DNA from: Ectocarpus siliculosus
Lineage: Eukaryota; Sar; Phaeophyceae; Ectocarpales; Ectocarpaceae
Assembly: GCA_000310025.1 (NCBI GenBank)
Contig: FN649737.1
Coordinates: forward strand, 174,014-238,013
Direction of reading: 5' to 3'
Length of the DNA stretch: 64,000 nt
A program made the translations under genes and the position numbers. Positions 47,301 through 57,933 of this stretch are shown piece by piece (within the stretch, counting starts at the first letter, position 1; every line of letters begins with the position of its first letter). The notes beneath the pieces were generated by a model. It saw only the letters and a program-made list of their open reading frames with translations. It did no database searches and was not told where the DNA came from.

Positions 47301-49863
47301 GAAAGTATTTGCCTACAGACAAATATTTGCGCAGGTTCTCTAGAAAGTATTTGCCGACAGGCAAATATTTGCGCAGGTTCTCAAGAATGTACTTGCCTGC
47401 CAGACAAATACCAAATAATGTATTTGTACAGGGTGTGGAAAGTTTGGCGCACCTTGCCGCAGCACTCTAGCTGCGTATTCTCTCCTGTGCTGATGCATCA
47501 CACGCCGTAGTCGTTTCATGTCCAGCCGCTCCCCACCGCTCGAATATAACGTCTGTCGCAAGGTTTAAAGTTAAGGTTCCAAATTTCTGTTTTTCCTGAA
47601 GAATACAGTGGTAGCACAACAATGTCGCCATCCCGCGTATGTATATGCCCCGTCATGCAAAGGAGAAGCTGTTGTGTTTGCTCAGAGCGCTTCACCGGCG
47701 ATAGGACGGTTCCGGTGATATGGTTCTACATATGTTCTTCTCCACGAAATGGATGAAAAGACATGCTTCGCATGCATGCCTATTGAGGATTTCATCATTT
47801 GTTGGAAAACGAACTTTCTCGTTGCCCTCGCCAAAGGTGGACGATACCATCACACTCTCCATCCTGGAGATCTACAACGAGCACATCCGCGACCTGCTAA
47901 TCGAAAGCACCGCCTTCGGAGGAGAGCAGCGAAAACTGGAGGCAAGCACATGGGTTTGGTGTAGAGTTGAGACGTCTCTTTCCAGCAACCGTTTGGGTCT
48001 TCGCAAGCAAGCATTGGCTAAGCACCTGTGGGTGCAATCACGACAGTAACTTGTATTCCCCGGGCACGATATTTCGACTTCACCACCAAATATCTGGCGA
48101 GAAGCTGCCACCACTGAAGTTGGTTGAACGTCGGGGGCGGTCCAAGGAGCGATAGTGTATGGCTACGTATAGTTGCCCGTCTTTGCCTGACATGTGGCAG
48201 TGCATGTTTTTTCGCTGTCGACCGGCTATCGAAAAGGTTCGGCACGGAGAACGGGGCAACCACGTCCCGGGACTCACGACGGTCACGGTTTCTACCCTGG
48301 AAGAGGTAAGGGTAAGGTTTACGATCGTAGTTGACCATCGATGCGGTTGCTGTGGCTGTTCGCTGCTTAGCATGCGTCGCTGTGGCACACTGCGGTTGAC
48401 CTTGTTGACAACTGTTTGTCCCAAATATTCGTAGCCATACATACTCGAAACCCTCGGGACAAGAGATCTTTCAGACTACAGTATCTCTCGGGCCGTGACT
48501 CCAAACCACCATTCGAATACTGCACCCCATACTCCAGGTGTTGAGGATGCTGGCCATCGCCGACAAGAACCGGGCCTCCGCCTGCACCAACCTCAACGAC
48601 CACAGCTCGCGCAGGTGCTTGCCTCTTTTTCTCCGTGTAGAACCAATTGACTTGCGGGAAAGCGCGATGGAGCGTTTCTGACTTGTCTTGAGGAATTCCA
48701 AACTCGCCGGAAACAAAAATAAGGGAATGGATGTGGATTCCTAAATAAAGGAAGCCAACAATTCTTACTTGTCGTGTTGTTTGAGAACCTTCGGTAGTTC
48801 ATGGTTCATGTTCTCATAAACAATATTCTACTCTTTGACTACATGTATGTACGAAGCATGCGACTCATCTCCCCAACTGTCACCCCCCTTGCCCGCATGC
48901 CCCCAGTCACTTGATTTTGTCTGTCAATGTGGACGGAGTGAACAGGCACACCGGGGCGACATCGGCGGGCCGATTGCATCTCATCGATCTGGCGGGGAGC
49001 GAACGCATCAGCAAGGTGTGGAACACTTCTCGGCCACTGCTACTGGTAACGTACCGTCAAACCACAGAAGAATTGCGACACAAACACTCTGTGCTCGCCG
49101 CCACCCCCAAACACTCACACGATAGCATGGTCCCAACACGAATTTTCCCCGCACATTGTTCATTTTGTGACATTTTATTTTCAAAAAAACATATATGCGA
49201 CGGCGTGTGAATGTGGTATATTCACAGTCTGGAGCGGCCGGCCAGGCGCTGAGAGAGGCACAGAATATCAACAAGAGCTTGAGTGCTCTCGGGGACGTGA
49301 TTGCGGCGAGGGCCTCCCGCCAAGGCCACGTCCCTTATCGCAACTCAACCTTGACATACCTTCTGCAGGTCAGTGATTCAATTATTCAAGTGCATGTATG
49401 AATCACCTTCTTTATTTTTTCTCGAGCCTCCGTCGGTTGTCGTCTCCCTCGTGGTTTGTGTTTAGGGAGCTGCGTATGTTCACCGAGGTGGTCCATGATT
49501 CGCGTGCGTCGCCTAAAGCATCTCTGCAGTACTATAAGTGATTAAGCAAGGGGCAACGGAGTGTGGTCTCGCCTCCATGGGCAGAGGCACCACACGATGC
49601 CTTCAAGGCATATTCACTCGAGCTCGAATCTTCCGCAAGAGCTACATACATGTACGACATTTTCCTTTGAAACTCACTCACTCGCCTACCCTGCCTCGCA
49701 GGACTCGCTGAGTGCCGACTCCAAGACCCTGATGCTCGTGTGCGTGAGCCCGGTCGTGCAAAGCGCCGAAGAGTCCTGGTGTTCCCTCAACTTCGCCGCC
49801 AGGGTTCGCACCGTGGAGCTTGGAAAGGTGTGGCAACGTGTGAAAAGATGTGAACACATGTGA
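38336..49863 (+). CDS. C-terminal-motor kinesin (kinesin-14 type)
   Basis: Exons: 38336-38422, 38879-39116, 39380-39501, 40406-40552, 40765-40908, 42064-42191, 42506-42752, 43050-43139, 43828-43992, 44562-44657, 45007-45156, 45524-45628, 45967-46074, 47837-47941, 48237-48305, 48538-48614, 48907-49015, 49228-49368, 49702-49863; about 829 aa. A minus-end microtubule motor is expected for this class. Residues to about 455 are mainly coiled coil ([39 protein letters not shown]). The neck ends [14 protein letters not shown], typical of C-terminal motors. Motor motifs: P-loop [12 protein letters not shown] (split by an intron), [12 protein letters not shown], switch I NDHSSRSH, switch [29 protein letters not shown]. 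Two introns have GC donors, and intron 13 holds a transposable element. The start (ATG 38336, 27 bp after an in-frame stop) is likely. The last border is uncertain: a GT at 49828 could lead to one more exon. Confidence 0.92.
41535..41630 (+). mobile_element. SINE-like repeat, 5' half with box B-like block
   Basis: GGGGGGTGTACTCAT, GCATGCCATGG, TTGTTAGACCATTGACCTCG and GGGACGG, then CGGGTTCTCACC, which resembles a Pol III box B about 45 bp after the box A-like GTTAGACC. It lies in kinesin intron 5. Confidence 0.6.
43993..43994 (+). other. GC splice donor, kinesin intron 9
   Basis: The exon ends GTG CAG at 43992; the intron begins GCGAGC. Phase 0 into TCT CGA at 44562. The alternative, GCT|GTGCAG six bases earlier, also keeps frame but fits the donor consensus worse. 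Confidence 0.55.
44841..44961 (-). mobile_element. SINE-like repeat, copy D (near full length)
   Basis: CTGAGCCACCTTCGGCAACG, AACGATTGGCCATCGGTG, CTCGAGGGCGCGCGGTCAAT, GGCCTAACCGCTAAGGCACG and ATGAATACTC: the reverse of copy A. It lies in kinesin intron 10 and ends 45 bp before the exon at 45007. Confidence 0.7.
46230..46515. repeat. 42-bp palindromic unit array, left
   Basis: About six to seven units containing GTATTTGCCTGCAGGCAAAT (a near-perfect palindrome centred on CCTGCAGG), then ATTTGCGCAGGTTCTCAAGA. Because 42 is divisible by 3, frames stay open on both strands without being genes. Confidence 0.92.
46922..47410. repeat. 42-bp palindromic unit array, right
   Basis: About twelve copies of GCAGGTTCTC, in the same orientation as the left array, with CTACAG/CTGCAG/CTCTAG variants in the palindrome. 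One truncated unit lies at about 47286-47300. Confidence 0.92.
47942..47943 (+). other. GC splice donor, kinesin intron 14
   Basis: The exon ends AAA CTG GAG at 47941; the intron begins GCAAGC. It joins RKLE to [13 protein letters not shown], as motor alignments expect. A GT at 47954 would keep frame but insert four extra residues (ASTW). Confidence 0.65.
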
Positions 49864-49975
49864 AAAATTTTTGAAGCGTGTGTGAAAACGTGTGAAAACT
49901 TGCGTGAAAACGTGTGTGAAAACGTGTGTGAAAACGTGTGAACACGCGTGAAAACTTGTGCCAACATAAGATATG
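49846..49975. repeat. Degenerate GTGTGAAAAC repeat after the kinesin motor
   Basis: About ten imperfect GTGTGAAAACGT-type units start within the last kinesin codons (if read to 49863) and continue downstream, fading into CATGTGAAATCATG-like variants. Confidence 0.8.
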
Positions 49976-52313
49976 AAATCATGTTGAAACATACATGTGA
50001 AATCATGCGACAGACAACATGCGAAAACACAAATGAAATACTCGAAAAAATCTTCCTTCACGTCGAGGCTCTGCATAAAATTGGTGGTGGCGTGCAATAT
50101 TGTATGCAATGTATGGATAGCTATGTTCAAATGACAGTAGTCAATGTCGATGAGGTCCGCACGGCCCATGCTGTGGAAGGTTCGAATAAATAGTATACCC
50201 CCTAGAGCTTTGAGGAGGCACTAGCTGTTTCAGTCGCACTCCTAATGCAAGACGACCTACCCTCTCTGTCCACCCAGCATCGCGCTACAAACACCAACAA
50301 TCGATGCCTGCTTGATCTCGACAACGACATGTTATTAGGCTCACAAGCATGGCGCGAGCGGGGCGTCCGCTTAAGGCGTCGGCGCTGTTCCGCTTTCGTC
50401 CCCGGCTGGACTTCATTGAAACGGTTACTTGCACCCAGTTTACGCATTTTATTTGCGAGGGAAAGACTGGAGGGGAGAGGGGAGCACACCCAGGAACCCT
50501 GCAACACCATTGAGATAGCTTCATTTGCGCGTAGTTTAGGATACGGTGTACAGTAGCAGTAGCTCTTCTGCCGTAGGTTTCGAACTGACTTTGTCGGAAT
50601 TTTCGAAACTCGCCTGGATTTTTTCATGGCGCCTCGCCGACACCCGTTGCGCGACGGCGTCACATGAGCGAACGGCAAGTTCCATAACAGCGGCTGATGG
50701 CGATGAATCGATGAACTTTGCCCCGAGTCACATGGTGCTTCTGTATCCTGTCTCGCATCCGTGCTTGGGTACGCATTGGTACGTGCATGTCAAAAGATCA
50801 GGACCGAATCGGACTCAGCACCCACCGAAACCTTGAACCAACTCTGAATGTTACGTACCACAGTACATTAGCGGACAGGGCCTCTCATCGCCAAACCGCC
50901 AGCAGAAGACCGCAGGAGTGAATTCAACTGCACGTAGCCCGTTTCTGCCCTTGACCCCGTTCGACGAGCGTTTAGCAGCCATGGTGCGTATGATTGACTG
51001 TCACAACCGGAGGCCCCGTGATCCAATCGAAGCCGTACATAGAATACGACTCTTGTTGTGCATGTAGGTTCCCAACTATCGAGTGTCGAAATTATTCTTG
51101 TTCTACAGCAGTCGTAGGATAGCGTCGACTCAGACACAGTTGGGGGTCGATTCTTCACACTCGCACCACCACGCGCAACAGCTCGCGATCATACGAAAAT
51201 CGAACAATAATGACGAGAGCAGCACCAATCCAGGTGGTTGTACACGTGGTCTTCCTATCCCCAAATGCAACAGGCCGAATGAAAATGCTAATAGAGGCAT
51301 GTTCATCCAATATATAGGAGGTTCGAGGGTGCGATAACGAGCCTGAAGTCACACAATCGTTTGGGTGCGATGGATTCAACGGCACTTGCTTTAGATTCGC
51401 TGGTTCCCTTACCCAGGAAGCACTTGTAATGTTTAGTCGCAACGTCGCAACAGAAACTGAAACCCATAAAATTCCTCGAATTGGTCGTGAGGTTCACAAC
51501 GACATGAGGAGGCTTGGTCGCCGTACTTCCAACATTCTTGACGTGACAACAACAAACATGCCACGAGTTACATTGAGTGCACACCCAGCCACCATAGTTC
51601 GGCCGTCAGTCTTGTGCTGAACATCTAGCCGCTTGTTGTAGACCTCAAAAAGTATCATCTTCATAAGCCAACAACTGCAGAAAGAATAACGGGAAAACTC
51701 GACAGACAGCAGAGCGAGCTGACACAGACCGTTCCCCTAACGTATGCACACAACCCCACATGACGATTTCGATCGAGCTTACAAGCCCGATAACAAAATC
51801 GCAAAATGGGGCCCCACGTCGCTTTATCTATCCTTGCCCTTTGCCCAACGACACCGCAAGCATCAACGCATACCACGCTATGCATGACACCAGGAAAGCG
51901 CCACGCCGGTCAAGACGGTAGGATTTTCTCCCAACGCACACTCACACATATTCAGGCCACTTCCCCCCTCTCGCTCGGAGCTGGGGCTGTGGTCAGTCAA
52001 GTAGTCGAAGTGTCTCACGCTTCTCCTCATCCGTCTCCCCGTCATGAATCAAGAAATCAACCCACCAAATAGCAGCTCTCGGAAACACCCTCGAAAACAA
52101 GGAGGCGGGGTGTGCCTCTTCCCCCAGGGCACCTTCCTTCGTGACGGGGGTAATCATACCTCCCCCTAAAAAATCCCGTCAAAACGTCGTCCCCCGTTAC
52201 TCAGGGGCAAGCAAGGCTCAAGATCTTACGCCCTTGATTCTTTGTGAAGCACCCGATAATAACCACAGCAAAGCGCCCGCGCAGGGGCTCCTCTTCACCA
52301 TCCCACCTAACCT
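49864..52313. other. Convergent intergenic region, kinesin and CNOT10
   Basis: About 2.4 kb between two 3' ends. Apart from the GTGTGAAAAC repeat at its left edge, I see no recognisable gene, RNA or mobile element. A missed terminal kinesin exon could be here, but none stands out. Confidence 0.55.
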
Positions 52314-54564
52314 CTATTTGTGGCTCAATCGGCCCTCTTTTAAAACCTGCCGGCAGGGGAATGGGAAGGAGGCAGATTGGGCGGCAAGGAGAATGATCGG
52401 TGAGATAGGTGTCAAAGAAAGTGAGCGGTAGCAGCGGTCATGCCAAAGGACGGAGAGGATGCAAGATGTAGAGAGCGAAGAAAAGCTACGCGTCAGCAAA
52501 CAGATTCGGATCACTCTCCGCCGAAAAAGTTCATTCGGCATCATCCTCATATATCAACTACAATCAGGCAGCAAGAAAATTTGCATAGGTAAAGAGCAAA
52601 CCAATACAACAAAGCAAAGTCATATCACCGTACTCAATTCAAAACACGAGCCAAATACAAGACCAGAATAAACCAAGTAGATCGACCGACCTGAATCAGC
52701 ACAAACACCACCACCAAAAACAACAACACCACTACAAACCACCACCACCACCACCACAAACACCATCCACCAAACACCAACAACAAAAACAACACTACAA
52801 ACACCAACAACCACCAACTCACCTGGAGGGCCTCCGCGATGTTCCCCTGCCGCACCAGCACGTACACCGCGGTCCTAAGCACCGCTCCACTGCCAGGACA
52901 TATCCCCATCGCCGTCCTCGCACACCGCTCCGCCTGACCAAGGCTCCCCGACAGAGCGTGCACCACAGCAAGGTTAGCGTGGAGAGACGCCCGAGCCTCC
53001 TCCGCTGCCTTCGGAGACAGAACAACCCCGCCCCCTCCACCAACTCCTCCGGCCGCAGGGGTCTTTGGCGCCCCTCCCGCCGCTGCCGCTGCTGTCGCCG
53101 CAGCAGCAGCAGCAGCGCTTGCAGAGCTCGACCATGCGTCTGTGGCGGTCGTGGATGCGGAGGCGGCGGCGGCGGCGCTGCAGGCGTTTTCGGAGATAGG
53201 CGAGAGGTGCTCCAGGGCTTCTGCCGGGCGGCCTAGTAGACACAAGGCCTCCGCGGCGTAGAGGTGGGCGAGATGCCTGCTCTCCGTCAGGGCAGCAGCC
53301 GCAAGGAGGAGAAGACAGCACGAGAAGGGCAGCGCAGCGGGGTCGTGAGAAGACGCGAGCAACACAAGACGGCATGAGAAAAACGGTTGTAGAGATGTGT
53401 ACGTGTATGAGAGGGGAGATGCTCAATGCTGCAAGCTGATTCTTTTGAATGAGGGGGGGAGGTCTGTCTTCGATCTTCGACTTTCCGTAGGCAACACGAT
53501 GGTGGGACGCGCGATTGGCGAGACGCTTTTCGTCGTTAAGAAGTATTGAACGTAAACAAAACAGGATAAGCGGTTAATCACTTCATGTGAGGACATCTGC
53601 TGCTAACAGACAAACTCGAAGCCTCGTCAGGAAAACATGTTCCGAGAAGTTTTGGGGATGTTGAAGGCGCGGTTCTTGTGTGTGCGCGCGTGTTTGTTGA
53701 TGACGGACATCGCGATGGTTGAAAAAAAAAGAAAGAGGTGAGACTGCTGTGCCGTTAATATTGAAAGTCATGACATCGAAACGCCCAGAGAGGAACCAGC
53801 TCACCAACCAACACGCAACGCCTACATTCTCTATACAGTTACCTAGCCTCTGTTCCATGCAAACACTACCGTTGTTTCTCGGTTCTTCGCGTTCCGTGCC
53901 AGAGAGGCCTCGCAACAAGAGCGCGCAAGGGAAGGGAGCACGACCCCCACACAGCAGTGGAGGTGTGCCCGAAGGAAAGGATCAAGATCAACACTGCTGC
54001 TGTAGGCGTCCAACAACCCAGGAGAGATAGCGCTGGTGTGCGTGGCACCCATCCATCCATCCATCCATCCGTCTATCCATCCCACATGAACTCACGTGCT
54101 GACGGCGGAGGGATTTGTCTCGAGCAAGCGCCCCGCGTAGGTTAGCGCCGAGACCGGGTCGTCGAGCCCCAGGTGGACGTACGCGAGGTCAGCAAGCGCC
54201 ACCTGCCCAAGCAACAAATGTACAGGAGGGGGGTAATACGATAGTCAGTCTCAAACGAAAACATGATGCAAAGAGTTTTGTGTGGCCACCGATTGGAGAT
54301 AGCTCCTACCCGTCAGAAACGCTGCAAGCGCTGATTGGGGGGGGGGGAAAGAGATAGAGCAGGTAGGAGGACCGTCTTGCTTTCGCGGCTGCCTTCGGCG
54401 AATGGAAATGAACAGCGGGGGGTTGTGTTTAGGCTTGAATGTTTCACAACGTGCCGCGCATCGATTTTCAGTCAGATCATGCTCACCACTTACCCCAACT
54501 ATCGCAATCACAAATAATACCATAAACACCAGCAAATAATCCACAGCAACAACGACGATCGGAT

Positions 54565-54600
<36 letters not shown>

Positions 54601-57600
54601 GCGAAAGAGGTATGCATCTATTCTACTGCGCACGACGCATCACCAACGTTGCAACGGCACCAACAACAACACCAAGAGCACCACCACCGCATATGACACA
54701 AGATAACACATCCCTTCGACCGATCAAGGCTCGATTTATCAACAGCAGAAAGTGTCGCAGCGCCGAAAACGGCGGCGGCGTTGAAGCCGCCTGGTCGATA
54801 GCTCTCCGAAAACGTATCGTTTCGTTCATGCATCCTCCTCGTCGTGGAGTAACCGAGCTTTGAAAATCGGTCCAGGGGGTGTGATATCTTGTGTCATGCC
54901 ACCTACGGCACTACACCCACCCGGTAGAGCTCCTCCGCCATCACGCTGTCGCCATCTCCCGCCGGCGTCGCCGCCCCCCCTCCTCCACCGTCCGCGTTGT
55001 TGCTGCTGTGCCCACCCTCCGCGTTGTTGCTGGGAGCCAGCCCCTTCGCCACCAGCCGCGTGGACATGCCGAGGACACTCGGTTGTCCCCCTAGGAGGCC
55101 TGCTGCTCCCGCTGCGGCCGCTTTCTTTACGCCCTGCCCACACAAGAAAAAAAAAAGAGAGAAAAAAAAAAAAGCCGGAAAAAAAACGAGCAAAAATCAA
55201 AACAAGGATGCAATCGGGGTGAAAATACGATACGGAACCTAGACCGAAGGTCGATTTCGGACGAAAAAAGAACGAGCAAAAATAGTACGAAGATGCAATC
55301 TGGGTGAACATACGATAGGGAACTTACATCTGAGGCCGATGTTGGACGCAAAAAAAGCGAGCAAGAATAGTACCAAGGATGCAATCTGAGTGAAAATACC
55401 ACAAGGACTCTCCATCTGAGGTCGACTTTGGACGCAACAAACTCCCTGACGTTCTTCACCGAAAATATATGAATCGAATCAACCAACCACCATTGGGTCC
55501 TCCTTCCCCCCGCGCACATGGGCTTACCCCCCCCCCTCCACCATTGGCAAAGTAGCAACGAACGATAGGCCATCAGCGACCGATGGGAACAACGCTCCGT
55601 CCTCTCGAGGACACGTGGTCGATGATCCAACAACTACCTATGGCATGCGGTAACATGAGTACGTCCCCGATCCGCATTGCCTCACCTGCTTACGCGCCGC
55701 ACACAGGTACAGCACGTTGTGCAAACACCGGCTAGCGTGGGCCAGAGAGCAACCTCCTCCAACTGCTCCTCCTCCTCCTCCTGCCGTGCTCCTTCCTCTC
55801 TTCCCCGCCGTCGCCGACCTCCCCCCCCCCGGCGCCGTTGCTGAGCCCCCGTTGCTGCTCTCCGGCGCGCCGCCGCTGCCGCCGCCCGCGGCGGCGCCGT
55901 CCTCGTCAAGAGCGGGGATAGCACCGTCTCTGTCTCGCCTGCGAGCGTGAGGACGATGCAGAAATATTATTTTTATCATACAACTCGGATGCACCAGAAA
56001 GGATCGACTGCTCGCAAAGAAGAAGTGGGTCATCGTGTTCTTGTTATGCCTTTTCTTATCCGTCTCGTTTTCGGCCCAAAAAGGGACAGCAAAAAAAAAA
56101 GCGTAAGAAGTAGCTTAGCCTGACAAGCGCACGCACGGACGGTGGTTGTTCAAACACCGGAGGCGCGTACCAGAGAAAATGCACGCAATTCAGATCGATA
56201 TCTGCACGTACAACTCTCACATCGCATTGATTTTTCTTGGCGCTGACACCCCGCCTCCTCGCTCACTACACATCCCACCCGCACCGGCCCGGTTACACAC
56301 AGTCCCCGTGCACTACGGTACCCTTTACCTGGCTGAGTCACCGCTGCCACCGCTGCCGGCGGCAACGCCTCCAGAGGAGTTCCGAGGTAGCAGCACGCGT
56401 CGGTGTTGGCCTTTTCCCACGGGGGTCCAAGGAAGCGGCCCCCTCCCCCCCGCCGCAGCATCTGGCCCCGCGGCAGCGCCGGTAGCTGACGATGGTTTCG
56501 ACCCGACTGGGCTCGTGGTGGTGAACGGGGAGCCGCTGTTGCCGACGCCGTTGCTGCTGAGGCGGTGTCGGGCGATGCTGCACTCCGCCATCCGGAGCCA
56601 TAGGTGGGGGCGGTTGTGGAACAGCAGCGCCGCGCGCTCGAAGCAACGCAGGGCCTGCGGCAGAGGAGATCAGCGCCGGGCCGGCACGCAGATTGCGGAG
56701 GTGGAAGCGTGGCATCGGGGGGGGGAGCGCAGTGTGGTCGTGAGTGGGAGGGGGTGTACTCGAGTAAACGCATGGTGCAGTCCTTAGATCATAGACTTCG
56801 TGTCCCAATTATGCAGGGAGGGAGCCGGGGCTGGTTTCCAGGCGAGCGAGCTTGAAGTGCCGTTACAGCAGTAGGCTGGGGCGACGGGAGCACATATAAC
56901 GAACCGTAGTTGCAATGATGAAAACCGGAGATGTACGTATTGCTTCTCGCGTGGTATGTGTCCCGTTGTTGCTAAGGAGTGAAATAAATGACTGCCGAAA
57001 ATCGTAATCGAGATGATCATGTCGGTTGCCTCAGCTGTCTCGGCAAGGCGAGGGAGGGGGGGTGCTATCGGGCAATCCCGTCACCAGATGCAGGCATGCC
57101 ATCACCACCGCCAAGAGTCAATATCCTTATCCTTACGACAGCACAATTCTTGTCGCTATCCTCAAGTATCACTTCCATCACTACCACCATACAACCGACA
57201 GCCACAGCAACACCGCCGCTTCATCTTCACTTTCAAGCATTGTACGTTACGCCGCCATCACCACTTACAACACCGTTCCACAAAAAACCGAAACAACATA
57301 AAACAAAGTTCACCACGACAAGGACCCAAGAAAATAAACCACGTACAACAGCCTCATGGTATCAATACAATGGACACCAACTTCCCGTAGGTTCCAAGAT
57401 ACTGGTACCCGATTTTCAAAGTCCGAATATTCTACGGGAAAGGGGATGCACAACACAACGATAGGTTGTACCAAGTGACCAACATGGGACAGATGGAACG
57501 AGACGGTTGGTCCTGACGCCGCCATTTTCAGCACCGTCACTATTACTACAGTCATACGTTTCATAATAACAGAGATTTGCCAAGAGGGTGTGTGGTATCT

Positions 57601-57889
57601 AACGCAAGCAACGACAAGGACGCTCGCTCGCTCACCTCCTCGGGCTTCTCGGTGAGCAAGAGCTGTAGACCGGTGTTATACAACACCTCACACGTTGGAG
57701 CGGGTGACACATGACCGTCCTTCCCACCGCCCCGCCCTGCCGCCGCCGCCTCGCCACCAACATCCGCCCCCGCTTCCCCGCCCTTGCCCAACGCCTCCAG
57801 CGCCTTCTGGAAGTAGTGAAGGGCCACATGGTGCCGCTTCAGCTTATGATGCAAGCAGCCCTGATGGTCATGACGAATCAGCATGCATA

Positions 57890-57933
<44 letters not shown>

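Larger units (their letters stand above)
46173..47437. mobile_element. Non-autonomous hAT-like element with internal palindromic arrays
   Basis: Left end CACACCCTGTACAAATAC (46173-46190) and right end GTATTTGTACAGGGTGTG (47420-47437) are perfect 18-bp inverted repeats. The element is flanked on both sides by GAAAGTTT (46165-46172 and 47438-47445), an 8-bp target duplication as made by hAT-superfamily transposases. Inside are two arrays of a 42-bp unit (46230-46515 and 46922-47410) around a unique core of about 400 bp. No transposase is encoded. It lies in kinesin intron 13, between the P-loop exon and the next motor exon. Confidence 0.88.

Noticed and set aside
46230-47410. CRISPR-like spacing of repeats
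   Set aside because: The repeats are directly adjacent with no unique spacers, and the context is a eukaryotic intron.
46172-47510. Open frames of 130-240 codons on both strands made of 14-residue repeats (e.g. [14 protein letters not shown])
   Set aside because: They come from the 42-bp arrays (42 is divisible by 3) inside a TIR-bounded element within a kinesin intron; frames are open on both strands simply from periodicity.
53583-53918. - strand 111-codon frame in CNOT10 intron 9
   Set aside because: No acceptor/donor pair in phase with exons 9 and 10, which already join correctly.
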